A stretch of DNA of 64,000 bases, taken from NCBI RefSeq assembly GCF_033807575.1, contig NC_084705.1, positions 18,036,019-18,100,018 on the forward strand. Direction: 5' to 3'. The notes beneath the pieces were generated by a model. That model was given only the letters and a program-made list of their open reading frames with translations, was not told the DNA's origin and searched no databases. Positions 10,810-21,905 of this stretch are shown here, one piece after another. The first letter of the stretch is position 1; each line of letters opens with the position of its first letter. Made by a program: the position numbers and the translations under genes. Source of the DNA: Cydia pomonella. Its lineage: Eukaryota > Arthropoda > Insecta > Lepidoptera > Tortricidae.

Positions 10810-11139
10810 TAATTGATCGGTTCATCAATCATAAGTATATCACATCTGCACCGTATGGAATAACAACTGCAATTGTCGCCGGAGCCGCGCCGCTCGGAAG
10901 CGAATCTGCGTCAGTTAAGCCTTGGAGACCCTCTACATCTCTAAGGATAATTTAATATTTTTTTTTTATATTTTATCTCCGACACTTAGAGACTTATACA
11001 TCTCTAAAGAATTTTAGTATTTGTTGGTTTTATTTTTTTATCATAGTTTTTTTTGTGTAATTTGACATTTAGAGACAGTATACATCTCTAATAAAGTATT
11101 TATTATTTCATCGATTCCATATTTGTTATTGTTTTTTTT
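10810..11139. other. no recognisable feature
   Basis: A T-rich stretch with three imperfect repeats of 'TACATCTCTAA' at about 10933, 10988 and 11082. Probably untranslated sequence of the LINE whose tail follows. Confidence 0.4.
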
Positions 11140-11226
11140 TTTGTAATTTTTATTGTTTGTAAAAATGGACATGTAAAAGTGCCCCTGTGGCTTATTTGCT
11201 GAATAAATGTTTGATATTGATATTAA
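11140..11226 (+). mobile_element. 3' end of a non-LTR retrotransposon
   Basis: Contains CATGTAAAAGTGCCCCTGTG followed by TTGCTGAATAAATG and a short TTGATA repeat, a 3' tail I associate with Jockey/CR1-type LINEs of moths. No coding part is present. Confidence 0.6.
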
Positions 11227-12269
11227 CGCTGCGACGCGTCAGAGCCGCTTTGCTCGAAAGTTCAGCTTTAAGGGCTCCACAGACATTGCAATAAATTGCA
11301 CGCGGTTTTCGATCCTTTGCCGACTAAGTATGCAATTGATCTATCTTTTTGGCGAACCGCGAGTTCTCAGTTAGGGGCGATTTAATACTATTAGTTTATA
11401 CCTAATGAATTAAACGTTCCTTGTGGCGCAATCTAATTTTGAAGTTATCTGAGTAATAATATATAAAGCAATCCGTCTCTTTATTCGTAATAAATCAGAA
11501 ATGACAGCCAAAATATTTATAAATAGAACAGTTTCATTATTAAGAGTTCAACATATAGAGGTCAGCCAATTCTGGCCTTCCGGTGGACCTTGTGTCCAAA
11601 AAGGCTGGCGCCTAGCCAAACCAAAGGGCCTGCTGATTACTAACTACCTAAAAGAACAGTTACGCAACGGAGTGTATTAGAACCACGAAAATAAAACAAT
11701 CAATTAAATTTATTTTATATACTTTTGCCCATGTTTTTGGACATATAAGAAACGAGTTGTATCAATATTTCTGTTTCCATAAGCTGTGTAGAGCCAGCAG
11801 CCAGCAAAGCAAAACCTATTTACCGTATTTTATTTGCAAAGGGAATCTGTAAATATGTGCAATTCTTTAAGTACACTTGACCAATTAAGGCGCGTGACAC
11901 AATTGTTTGATATTTTTACGACGGGATACAGATCGACGTCAACGACAAAGATCCCAAGAAAAAAGTACAATTTACCATTCTTCGAATATTTTTCCAGATA
12001 TACCAGAAGTTTTTTTAGTAATAATTGTTAGAGCAAAGCTGAATATATTTCGTCCACAAGAAAACAAAAAACGTATTGAATATGCAAATACATGTCCTGG
12101 CGGCTACCTGTACTTGGCGAGAACCCTTTTGACTCTCACGAAATGACATAGAAAGCCGATTTCGATGTAACTAACAACTACGTATATTAAACGTATCAAG
12201 TCTATCTTCGTCTACTTATATATTACATTTACCAGTACTGATATGATGGTCGTTCTTGTCTACGTGACA
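11227..12269. other. no recognisable feature
   Basis: Mixed composition. Overlapping short frames at 11834-12146 show no motif. I see nothing that can be supported. Confidence 0.4.
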
Positions 12270-12273
12270 GCAT

Positions 12274-12335
12274 GATAAAACGATGTCTGTCACTTTATAT
12301 CTCGCTGTGTTAAAAAGTGTCAGTTATTTTATCAC
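12274..12335. repeat. hairpin MITE-like repeat
   Basis: GATAAAACGATGTCTGTCAC and AAAGTGTCAGTTATTTTATC form imperfect inverted arms around a 15-base loop, with an outer CACGTG-like extension. It resembles a hairpin repeat common in moth genomes. Confidence 0.6.
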
Positions 12336-13249
12336 GTGGATAAAGCCAACCAAAATACGCTGGTTTATTTAAGGGTGGTTTCGAATTCGTCTAAAAGTGT
12401 ATCTTCGTCATACTTTTTAAATTTTAAGTACACACACAGTAGTCACAGTACACCCAACCAAATCGATAGATAGTCTCGTTATACTGCTCAAATTTGCGGA
12501 AAGTTAATAGCTTGCTATTTCATAAATTCTGAAGCACTATATATAGGTACTCAATCAAAATTATTCCCAATGTCTTGTATGACTTTACAGTAACTACACC
12601 GTAACGACAACGTGGAGTGTAAACTGCACTGCTGAGGCATGCCGTCTACGCAGCGCGGCGTTGTTATGTAACCTTTTGCTCGACAATGTCACCCGTGCTA
12701 CCTGTAGTATTGATACAGTTGTTTTAGTCGGGTCTTCTGCTACACCAACTATGAGTACGAGTTTTGTAATAATTATAATCTTAATAAATATAACTTGTGT
12801 GTATCATAACCGCCATTCCCATACCGTGTAAACTTGTAAAGATGCTATACTATGCAATAGCAATTGCAATGAAGCTGAGACTTGGCTGATACTCTGAAAT
12901 GTAGAAAGAAAACAGTCCTCTCCGTATCCAACAACGGCATCAACTCTTTCTAATTTTACACAAGCGGCCCAAGGTATACTGGATTGTACCATTAGTAAAC
13001 CTATAGCAAAATGTGCTAATGGTACAAACAGCAAGTAGTGATATGTTTAACACCTTATTTCAATGCAATAAATTGTCCGTCTCCTTTGGTTTATGTAAAG
13101 AAATCTGAGATTGACCACACTATTAATATTATGCATCACTTACAAAACTGAAGAATACTACGATAAAACAGCCACATATGGTATAATACCTGAAACGATA
13201 TAAGTAGTATATCTTATCCTATCCCTTTAAACGAGCAATTCTTGTATAT
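12336..13249. other. no recognisable feature
   Basis: A 76-residue minus-strand frame (12804-13034) is moderately hydrophobic but has no motif I can name and no splice or promoter context. The rest is AT-rich. Confidence 0.4.
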
Positions 13250-13527
13250 ATAAATAAATAATAAATAAATATTATAGGACATTATTACACAAATTGACTA
13301 AGTCCCACAGTAAGCTCAATAAGGCTTGTGTTGAGGTACTTAGACAACGATATATATAATATATAAATATTTATAAATACTTAAACACATACAAAACACC
13401 CATGACTCAGGAACAAATATCCATGCTCAATTGCTCATCACACAAATACATGCCCTTACCAGGATTTGAACCCGGGACCATCAGCTTCGTAGGCAGGGTC
13501 ACTACCCACTAGGCCAAACCGGTCGTC
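13250..13527 (-). mobile_element. full-length SINE (CGACCGG family)
   Basis: Reverse-strand copy: TTATTTATT-type tail at 13250, tRNA-like head ending ACCGGTCGTC at 13527. On the minus strand an A-box-like TGGCCTAGTGGGTAG and a B-box GGTTCAAATCC are both present, the internal polymerase III promoter of a tRNA-derived SINE. Confidence 0.85.
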
Positions 13528-13557
13528 AAATATATATATTATAAATATAATAAATAT

Positions 13558-13643
13558 AAATCGATCTAGCTAGGTCTTATCTCTGGGAAAAAGCGCATTT
13601 TTGAGTTTCAATATGTTTCCGAGCAAAGCTCGGTCTCCCAGAT
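13558..13643 (+). repeat. dispersed repeat shared with 19112-19178
   Basis: The words TAGCTAGGTC, TATCTCTGG and CATTTTTGAGT occur in the same order at 19112-19178 (direct orientation). A short fragment of a dispersed family; nothing coding. Confidence 0.6.
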
Positions 13644-14068
13644 ATTATACTTCTTAAATCGATTCAGCCCGCATAACCAACATGACAATCATTAACGCTC
13701 CGTAGAAACGCAATTGTCATTATGGCACTAATATGGAAGAGTGATCGAGAGAGATGACTAGGCTAACCTATATAGGCAATGAGAATAATTAGCACTGATA
13801 ATTAATATAATTATTAATTATACAGGCTGAAGTTTTGATCACCAGCCATACTCTGTGTAGTGACTTTATGGGTTATTCCCACTAGTTACCACCAACTAGT
13901 GGTAACTACTGGTATTTTTTTCCCACCTTTTACCACTGGTAAAAAGTGGGTTTTTTTCCCAGTAGTTACCACCAAAATTTGGTTCGCGTTCAATACTAAT
14001 AAAACAGTCTAAATATAGAGTGCTACAATCAATAATTAATTAAAAGTCGAATTAATTGTAAGTGGGAA

Positions 14069-14747
14069 GCGGTGGTGGCCGAGTGGATATGACGTTCGAC
14101 TTTCAATCCGGAGGTCGCGGGTTCAAATCCTGGCTCGTGAGCCTGACCAATGAGTTTTTCGGAACTTATGTACGAAATATCATTTGATATTTACCACTAG
14201 CTTTTCGGTGAAGGAAAACATCGTGAGGAAACCTAAATATATACTTTATTACCCAACGTATTTATTTAGCCTAAACATTAAACCTACTATCACATATGTC
14301 ATAGTATCATACAGTATAATCTTATAAATATATCCATAAACATAAACATATATTTGCATACCTATATTATTTTCTACACAAACTTAAACAGTCTTAGCCA
14401 TACAGTTTCCGACAAGCAGCAAGTAAATTCGTATTGTACGAAGGGTCGGCCTGAAAACCAGCGTTGTAGTAGGTAAGCCTGCTGCAACACATGCTGAGGT
14501 TCGCTCCTTTTTAGCATCATAATTTTAAAAGTTTTTTATATCTACATGTAAACATAAATTTGTGCCTAATTAAGTTTCATTTTAAGGCTTGTAATGTTTT
14601 GTAGTATTGCCTGTAAACATGTTTCAATGTGGTGTTAAATAAAAAAATTCTATGTCTATGTCTAAACCTGCATACATCTGCGAAGAAATTCAAAGGTGTA
14701 TGTTAAGTCCCCAATCCGCATTGGGCTAGCGTGGGGACTATAGCCCG
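14069..14747 (+). mobile_element. second SINE family, interrupted
   Basis: The tRNA-like head GCGGTGGTGGCCGAGTGG (A box) is followed by GCGGGTTCAAATCCTGGC (B box). The body GTGAAGGAAAACATCGTGAG breaks at 14234 and resumes at 14664 with CCTGCATACATCTGCG to GGGGACTATAGCC. The head keeps polymerase III promoter features; this is a SINE, not a tRNA gene, because the acceptor stem is not closed. Confidence 0.8.
14235..14663 (+). mobile_element. LINE 3' fragment inserted in the SINE
   Basis: The insertion is flanked by a 6-bp direct repeat, AAACCT (14229-14234 and 14664-14669). It ends in TTCTATGTCTATGTCT, a TATGTC-type simple tail, and contains GGGTCGGCCTGAAAACCAGC, a phrase I associate with lepidopteran LINE 3' regions. 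No coding frame remains. Confidence 0.7.
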
Positions 14748-14990
14748 AGCCAGTCAGTAGTTACCAGTGGTAAAGGGTGGGAAATTAATTCCCAGTAGTT
14801 ACCACTGGTAACAACTTGGTGGTAACTAGTGGGAATAATCCGACTTTATAGGTGATACTGGACAACTTTTATTATGGGATAACCAATGCAAAAATCGCGA
14901 AAAAAAAAAATTGGCTGTTTCATAAATTCCGGCTGATGTGATGCCGCTGATTTCTATGGGACAGCCGAAATGGTATGCCGAACAAAAAAA

Positions 14991-15650
14991 CCACGTAAGC
15001 TTGATTTAAAACAACGTTGTAGCTTCTGTCTACATGATTTTTTTCTGACATTTATAAATAAGAACAAATTGTATAGAGTTACATACTAATAAATCCATTT
15101 GCCTCCACTGGTACAAGTTTGTTAAATATTAGTAACAAAACACACTTGTAGCAGTGGAGACAACCGAATAAACATACTTAAACGTTGTTTCAATTGCATA
15201 GAATCAATAATATATTTGACCATACCCAAGTTCTCGTTGTCTTTGCGGAAGTATTAAGCAACCAAATGAGCATGAACCCTGGATGGCTAAACAATTAAAG
15301 ACCATAGGTACCTATGTAATGATTGTTAAACACATCATACAACGGCAAATTGTTGACTTTTTGTCATTCGAAACAATCACTATTCGCAATGCCTCTTAAT
15401 TAGCTTTAAATAAATGGAAGCAATAACAGAGGAAGTTTCGGTCGCTTGCGCATGGTGCTGCAACGAAGGAAACTGATTATTGAAGAGCACGTGCATCCGC
15501 GAGGGGTATGGTGAAACGCATAGATTACCCGCGCCTTATGAGGCGAACAATCGGAATTGCCTGTCAGATCTGTATAGTCTAATCTACAATAGCTATCAAT
15601 TAAATGTTATATAACCACAGTACAGGGTCTAGATGAGCTCAACATAAACA
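14991..15650. other. no recognisable feature
   Basis: Contains a loose inverted pair, 'TTGCCTCCACTGGTACAAG' near 15100 and 'CTTGTAGCAGTGGAGAC' near 15146. Otherwise nothing is recognised. Confidence 0.4.
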
Positions 15651-15790
15651 CAGTTTATTTAAAAACACGTATTGCATGGATACATTCATATAAAACACTT
15701 ACTTGGCTGGCGCGATGACCCAAAATGAGTTTTGGCCTCCAACACAAGAGCACGCCACTTTGCTCGAGCTGTAGATCTAGATCTGCCTCC

Positions 15791-15939
15791 ACTCTGATCC
15801 GCCCCATCCTGATGTATGTGTTGGCTTGGACACTAACGAGGAGAACAGCTTTCGAGTCACAGAACATAAGGTGTTAAGGAAGATTCTGGGACCTGTCAAA
15901 AGAGACGATGGCAGTTGGAGAATTCGAAAGGCCGAATAA
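15791..15939 (+). pseudogene. LINE reverse transcriptase C-terminal scrap
   Basis: One frame reads TLIRPILMYV. After a frameshift EHKVLRKILGPVKRDDGSWR continues and ends IRKAE-stop at 15939. 'RPILxYG...LRKILGP' is typical of the region after the polymerase domain in RTE-like LINE ORF2 proteins. SINE-like sequence (15690-15770) lies just upstream. Non-functional. Confidence 0.65.
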
Positions 15940-15961
15940 AAACTTTTTACAAAAAAATGTA

Positions 15962-16040
15962 AACCGACTTCAAAAAGAAAAATAAAATATTATCCTTTTT
16001 TAAGTATGTGCGTTACCAACGATATATGTTTGAAGTCGGT
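15962..16040. repeat. short inverted repeat (AACCGACTTCAAA)
   Basis: AACCGACTTCAAA at 15962 is mirrored by TTTGAAGTCGGT ending at 16040. Matches a short inverted-repeat family I associate with moth genomes. Confidence 0.6.
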
Positions 16041-16295
16041 ACCAAGCCAAATTTTGAAGCATACCATGATTTTGGTGTGATTCGATAAGGATTACGTTAC
16101 GATTAATACGTTTACCTGATACAAAATCTATCGAATTTGTCTATATATAAATGTATCAATAATTATCCGTTCCGTAGCGGTGCGTGGCAACCACTACTAG
16201 ACGCCAAAATTGATCCGGACGCGGACCGCATGTACGTGTAAGATTGAAAAGTTTTATTTGTACAACATAGGTAGATTACAAGATATTACATAATA
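16041..16295. other. no recognisable feature
   Basis: Spacer between two repeats; nothing supported. Confidence 0.4.
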
Positions 16296-16516
16296 GTACA
16301 TTACGATACAAGTGCGAAAAATAGGAAATTCGAAACGAGTGGCGATAAAACACGACCGAAGGGAGTGTTTTAAATCGACACGAGTTGCGAATTACCTATT
16401 CGCACATGTATCGTACAACGTTTTACAGTACATATGGCCCTTTAAATGTTCGACACAGTAACGTAATATGCTACTTCTCGCACTAGTGCTATAAAGTAGC
16501 CCCATATGTACTGTAA
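16296..16516 (-). repeat. 220-bp repeat, inverted partner at 42466-42694
   Basis: Nearly perfect reverse complement of 42466-42694. It holds two palindromes: TACAGTACATATGGCC mirrored by CCATATGTACTGTA, and a longer imperfect hairpin (about 16306-16415) around GAAACGAGTGGCGAT with loop CGACCGAAGGGAG. A double-hairpin dispersed element. Confidence 0.8.
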
Positions 16517-17228
16517 ATAAATATTTTGGTATCACTCTGTCGTGCCTATTGGCATACAAGTTGAATAAAAATAGCAACGAAATCGCGGAGAGAGCTACGC
16601 CTGTTTTTTGGCAATAAGGTTTAAATAAATAAGCATTTACTATTTTATTTTATTTTACATATATGCAAGAAATACTATATTTGAATATATTTTTATACTT
16701 CTTTACAAACAATGAGGAACACTACCTCACAAGCCGACTCTGTTCAGTATTTGCGCTATAGTGTCGGAAATGGGATCCCTTTCTTTCCCATATTCTTATT
16801 GTTCCGAATTTCGATAGTCAGAAATTGATATCCATATAATTAAAGAACATAAAGATCAATACTCATAATTTTTGCTAAGCATAACGTTTAATAGTTCGAA
16901 CATTATCATTCTATAATATTAAATACTATAATCGCAAAAGTTATAAAATTGATTAGTATAACATTCTAAGGCCTATTCATTATTATTCAGAAATATTTTA
17001 AGGCATACATTTTAACGGACTAATGGTTATTATTCATCATCAAGTTTTAATTACTAAAGTGAATTACGTCTAAGAAATCATATCTATACCACTTTATACA
17101 CATACATATATTTACTCAGAAAAGTTTAAAGACATACTTTTGAAGGTGCTTCTTTTTATAATTATGCCTTTCGATAATGTCTCGTTAAAATTATGCTGTA
17201 AAATAAGAATAAAATAAACTTATGTATC
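16517..17228. other. no recognisable feature
   Basis: Strongly AT-rich; no motif or repeat partner found in the window. Confidence 0.4.
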
Positions 17229-18095
17229 TAGATCGTTAGTTACTTTGTTTTCCTCAGAGTGAAAATAGGAGTCCCGTGAAGCGAGGTTTCCTCGACTCGT
17301 TAGCGGCACAAAATGCATTAGTAAGCTACATTACATGAAATTTAGGAAACGGCATGGTAGTCAGTAAGCCAAACAAAAAAAACCTTTTCCCCAGGTAGGT
17401 TCGTTAGTTACCTTGTGTCCCTCAGAGCGAAAACAGGAGTCCCGCGAAGCGGGGCTCCGTCAACTCGTTGGCGGCACGAAATGGATTAATAATCTACACG
17501 AAAAATAGGAAACGGCGCAAAAGTCAGTAAGCCAAACAAAACAAAAACCTGTTTCGTCAGGTAGGTTCGTTAGTTACCTTGTGTCCCTCAGAGCGAAAAC
17601 AGGAGTCCCGCGAAGGGGGATCCGTCAACTCGTTGGCGGCACGAAATGGATTAATAAGTTACATGAAATATAGGAAACGGAGGTAAAGTCAGTAAGCCAA
17701 ACAAAAAATCATGTTTCCTCAGGTAGGTTCGTTAGTTACCTTGTGTCCCTCAGAGCGAAAATAGGAGTCCCGCGAAGCGGGGCTCCGTCGACTCGTTGGC
17801 GGCATGAAATGTATTAATAAGTTACATGAAATATAGGAAACGGAGGTAAAGTCAGTAAGCCAAACAAAAAATCATGTTTCCCCAGGTAGGTTCGTTAGTT
17901 ACCTTGTGTCCCTCAGAGCGAAAACAGGAGTCCCGCGAAGCGGGGCTCCATCGACTCGTTGGCGGCACGAAATGGATTAATAAGTTACATGAAATATAGG
18001 AAACGGAGGTAAAGTCAGTAAGCCAAATAAAAAATCATGTTTCCCCAGGTAGGTTCGTTAGTTACCTTGTGTCCCTCAGAGCGAAAATAGGAGTC
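17229..18095 (+). repeat. satellite of ~163-bp units, about 5.3 copies
   Basis: The word TCGTTAGTTA recurs at 17233, 17401, 17567, 17729, 17892 and 18055 (spacings 168, 166, 162, 163, 163). The first unit is most diverged and the middle ones are nearly identical. Each unit contains a hairpin, AGTCCCGC-GAA-GCGGGGCT, and the segment TCGTTGGCGGCACGAAATGG. The array breaks off abruptly at GAGTCGACTCC. Confidence 0.95.
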
Positions 18096-18780
18096 GACTC
18101 CATGCTACATAAAAAATAGCATGTAATAGGCTACATGAAAAATAGCATTTCGTGTCCTCGATCGCAGTTCATCTCGCTTGTACTGATGCATTAGTGCGAT
18201 AAAGAGAATGCGATGGAGTTCACGTGGACGCTAATATCAAAAGCCAGTGGTACGGGTACTTAACTGGTAAAAAATCTTATAAATTATAATTATTACGAGT
18301 GTTTTTTAGTGAATGCGACATTATGAAGTCTGGCAACACCAAAACATTGAATTGTATTAGTAACTAATCAAGTGAATATCGATCATTATACCTTGCGAAA
18401 ATAGACCTTACGACAATTATTATAAACAAGTTTATTACCTTCTACATTATGTAATGATATAGAATCTGAGCTTTGAATATTATGACCGACAAATATTATG
18501 ACTAACAATAATGATGACCTGCAAAAATCGGATCTACAATTTATGTCGTTTAATTTTATGACTATTAACAATATGACTAATAAAAATTATGGTAGAAAAC
18601 GTTATGGACTGAGAAAATCGGAACTAAAAATTTATGGGAACCAATAGAGACCCGTCGGAAATCTAAAACGTTCGTTTTAGATTACATAAAATAAAAATTA
18701 AACTGAAATATTATATAAAAACATACTTTGAATTAAAATAATGAAACTAGTTATTTGTACAACAAGAGAGCAAAGTTTGA
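18096..18780. other. degenerate AT-rich sequence
   Basis: Two near copies of 'CTACAT(G/A)AAAAATAGCAT' (about 18104 and 18131). From 18470 to 18640 many 'TTATGAC' words are spaced irregularly: a decayed simple repeat. No gene. Confidence 0.45.
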
Positions 18781-18945
18781 TATTTTTTCGAGTGCTTGTT
18801 TTGAGTCCCGTGCAAGCGAAAGATTCTATAATAGATTCACGAGCGTCGCGAGTGAATCTAATTTAGAATGTTGAGCGTAGTAAGGGACTCAAAAGCGCAC
18901 GAGATGTAAATAACTTTGATCTCGTGTAGTACACAAAATTTTTCA
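18781..18945. repeat. dispersed hairpin repeat
   Basis: Contains AGATTCACGAGCGTCGCGAGTGAATCT, an inverted stem around GCGTCGC, flanked by inverted 'TTGAGTCCC' / 'GGGACTCAA'. A compact foldback family. Confidence 0.6.
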
Positions 18946-19111
18946 CGTCAGTCAGCAATCAAAAAATACAACCTGAAAAAATGTAATCCAAACGGACGGA
19001 TCACTATTTCACTCATGTTTTCTGAAGGTATTCTAACAATTAACTTTAATTACCGCAATAAAACAAAACGAAAGAAATTTCAATAAAATAATACGAAAAT
19101 AATGTGAAAAA

Positions 19112-19178
19112 TCGATTTAGCTAGGTCCTATCTCTAGAAAAACGCACATTTTTGAGTCTTTATATGTTCCCAGATATT
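19112..19178 (+). repeat. dispersed repeat shared with 13558-13643
   Basis: Direct-orientation partner of 13558-13643 (TTTAGCTAGGTCCTATCTCT and CATTTTTGAGTC). Confidence 0.6.
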
Positions 19179-19809
19179 AGTACATTAATCTAATAATTAT
19201 AACAGAATATGTCAAGCCTGTAACATTGCTTCTTGTGTACAACTTATGAAATGCACTTTTAACTATTATATGGAGCATTCCATTCTACTTTTCCATGACC
19301 ATTGATATATTGCCAGAAAAATGTATAATAAATATTGAATTCGTGTACAAAAATTGTATTCCTATATTATACCTGAAACAAATCTGTTGACCAAAATTCA
19401 TATTTTAATATTAATTAATGTAAAAAGATAGTATGGTAACGCAGTAGTATGTGCCTTATTTTCATACAAATGGGGAGATAATCAAGGATCATCGATTTAC
19501 TGTAATTAGGAATATTTACAGAAGTTAAGCCTCTTTCTCCATTACAAAACAGAAAATAAAAGTAATGACCAAGTATTCTAAAATTTACAAAAAAGTGTCT
19601 ACTTATGTAAAACAAAAATTAGAATAGCCCATATAGTAGGACAGTTATACAGAATTAAGCATTATGCAATTTGCAATTGCGTAAAATAGGGTTGATATAA
19701 TGATTGTATCATTCCATTACCTAAGTACTACTAAATTGATAATTCCATTCAACAAATACATGTCTGTTACATACCTACGAGAATATGCCGCCAGTTAAAC
19801 CCGTATGAC
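19179..19809. other. no recognisable feature
   Basis: AT-rich; a 66-residue minus-strand frame has no motif. Confidence 0.4.
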
Positions 19810-20045
19810 CCGTAACATCTAAATGCAGTTACTAAATTGATTTGACCGATAATCCATCTATGGGTATCTAAATAGATTACCACTTAGTCAATGAGTTACA
19901 TTGAAAACCGGTTCCAATCCAACAGTAACCGTAACATCTAAATGCAGTTACTAAATTGATTTGACCGATAATCCATCTATGGGTATCTAAATAGATTACC
20001 ACTTAGTCAATGAGTTACATTGAAAACCGGTTCCAATCCAACAGT
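19810..20045 (+). repeat. 119-bp tandem duplication
   Basis: CCGTAACATCTAAATGCAGT starts at 19810 and again at 19929; the two copies are practically identical through AACCGGTTCCAATCCAACAG. A recent local duplication with no coding content. Confidence 0.9.
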
Positions 20046-20696
20046 TGTTATATCTGTGAATATCCCAAAAATAAAGCAGTTTCGCCTCGCAAGCGAAATA
20101 AAATCAACAGCACTCATTATCCGCCTCGAAGCATTATGTTATGTTACTTGCCCCTGCGGTGGGAGTCAAACACTTACAGCGGCAGCGTATAATACCTTAC
20201 GTATTACACAGTTATACAGTTACCAAGGTTTAGCAAACATTACCAAATGAGATTAAAATTAGGATGATGTGGTGATAAAGATGAGCATACCAAAAAACCG
20301 GAAGGTTAATTATAATAAATAAATGGCGCAATAATAAATAAATAGATAAATAAATGAGTCCCTTCTGCCGCCAAACAGGCACACGTATAGACGTGAAGGA
20401 AAGGATAAACAATTTTTTTCGTTGGTATATTTTCTTGATAAGAACCTTGTGCGCGGCGATACAAACAAGTATATAAATAAGAGAAATAATAACGACGAAG
20501 CCAGGCAACGAATGCTATAAAAAAGTTATAGAGGGAAATGCCACTATACAAAAAAAATGATTAAATTTGTTACAAGTTTAATTTGGTCAAGTTTTTCGAT
20601 ATCTTGTATAGTTTTGAGATATTCGTTCTTGAAAGTTTAATTAGGGCTCTCAATTTTATCTTGATATCTACATCAGTGAAGCTATTAGGCCGTGTT
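20046..20696. other. no recognisable feature
   Basis: Contains short runs of AAATAAATAG near 20320-20350 and CCGCCAAACAGGCACACG. Two overlapping hydrophobic minus-strand frames (20230-20551) have no motif. Confidence 0.4.
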
Positions 20697-21010
20697 CGGT
20701 ATCGTTTTCGAAGTCGGGGGTGCTGAATTCATTTATGATATCACATTGACACCATTCCGAAATAAAAACTAACTTTAAAAAAATACTTTTTTTTAAACTC
20801 CTCCTCTTCACGCTTAATCGCCAACGACTTCACACGACCGTGTGACCGGAGCTGATATCCCTCACCGCACCATCCGCTGCAAAAGATCGAGCGCGCAGAA
20901 CTATGCGTTTGAATTGAAATAGGATTTCGCTTGCTCGCACGCGCAACGCAGCACAGGTCCGTCTAGCAACACGACTTGCCCCGCACTGACTATACGGACG
21001 AGAGCGGGGT
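20697..21010 (-). repeat. transposon end fragment, partner at 28101-28177
   Basis: 20697-20770 is an inverted match to 28101-28177 (on one strand ATCGTTTTCG, TGATATCACATTGACACC, ATTCCGAA). The GC-rich continuation (20840-21010) shares phrases with the GC-rich block of the TTAA elements: CACAGGTCCGTC against GACGGACCTGTG, and GAGAGCGGGG against CCCCGCTCTC. Confidence 0.5.
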
Positions 21011-21324
21011 AATGGTAGGAACCTAGGCGGGATTTAGGCTTATTTTTTTAGGAATTGAGGCATAGTTTTTTGAATTTGCAAAAAGCAAGAAAATCAAATC
21101 ATTAAATAGTGTTTTGTAAGAAAGATTGTAAAGTTTCATAAATTTTAAGGATACAACTGAAAGAAATAGAGGTGACTTCAAGATTTCTTTTCACTTATTT
21201 AAATTAAAATAGATATCCAGAAAAACCACATTATTGCTCCTAACTTGTTTCGCTACCGTCACATTATTCACATCACACTATTCATTATTTCATATTATAC
21301 AATACTTCTTGTAGTACCGAGACG
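21011..21324. repeat. segment partly repeated at 22262-22330
   Basis: ATCCAGAAAAACCACATTATTGCTC at about 21213 recurs, slightly changed, at about 22294. Otherwise AT-rich and unrecognised. Confidence 0.45.
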
Positions 21325-21503
21325 GCCAAGTCACATATTTTGACTAAGGCAAGTTTGTGAAGTTAGGGCTTGTAGAGATAGAAGCTTGGCTCTACAAGAG
21401 ATCTGATAACTTTTTGACAGTGCGAGCCTTATGGTCTCGTCTTGTAATGGGATTTCACTTCTTTTTTGTAAGTCGCTTATGACAATCTTCCATCCCCTAA
21501 GTC
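21325..21503 (+). repeat. dispersed repeat, inverted partner at 32204-32412
   Basis: Shares in inverted order AGTTAGGGCTTGTA, GAAGCTTGGCTCTA, CAGTGCGAGCCTTAT, GGGATTTCACTT and GCTTATGACAAT with 32204-32412. The two copies differ by small indels. Confidence 0.75.
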
Positions 21504-21905
21504 AAAGTATGGGGGTGATTTACTATTAAAAATCCTAAAATACGTATCTGGCGCCATCTTTTATAAAATCTATTTTTTTACTGATTCTCAATACAAACTT
21601 CGACCCCCTTTTCCCCTCTAACGCCTTTTTCCTCCCCCTTTTCACCTTTACAAAAAAACTTAAAATACTATTCTATATCCTTCCCCATAACAAAAACTGT
21701 CTACATGGCAAATTTTAATTACAGCGGTTCAGCGGTTATTGATTCCCCATACAAAATTCTACCCCCCTTTGAATTTTTTGTTGTTTGTATACTTATATTA
21801 TCCTACATAGCAAATTTCAGCTTCCCAGAACATCAGGAATCAAGGGTTTCAGGATCGTCAGTGAGTGAGTGAGTGAGTGAGTCAATGACGAAAGTTTAGG
21901 AGATA
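21504..21905 (-). repeat. dispersed repeat with a (GTGA)n tract
   Basis: Blocks of 'CCCATACAAA(A/C)TT..ACCCCC' recur, followed by CAGTGAGTGAGTGAGTGAGT at about 21859-21881. This is reminiscent of the GGATAGTTTTTATCCC-type repeat at 46331-46650, read from the other strand. Non-coding. Confidence 0.5.

Larger units (their letters stand above)
13870..14841. mobile_element. MITE with TTATTCCCACTAGTTACC ends
   Basis: The ends GGGTTATTCCCACTAGTTAC and (inverted) GGATTATTCCCACTAGTTAC are flanked by an exact 8-bp duplication, GACTTTAT, at 13862-13869 and 14842-14849. Subterminal 'TACCACTGGTAA' palindromes repeat on both sides. The interior was later hit by a SINE, itself split by a LINE tail. An 8-bp duplication suggests a hAT- or P-type source. 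Confidence 0.8.
13823..14990 (+). mobile_element. TACAGG-ended transposon fragment hosting a nest of insertions
   Basis: The outer sequence (13823-13869, resuming at 14842) matches the TACAGGGTGAACTTTTAACC family seen at 59601, 61689 and 62441: CCAGCCATACTCTG, GACTTTATAGGT and 'CAACTTTTATTATGGG' in the same order. It continues to about 14990 with 'GGACAGCCGAAATGG'. It was split by the MITE at 13870-14841. Confidence 0.65.

Noticed and set aside
12804..13034. 76-residue hydrophobic minus-strand frame as a membrane protein exon
   Set aside because: No flanking splice signals I could support and no recognisable motif.
14069..14140. A tRNA gene
   Set aside because: A and B boxes are present, but there is no proper acceptor stem and the sequence continues into a SINE body.
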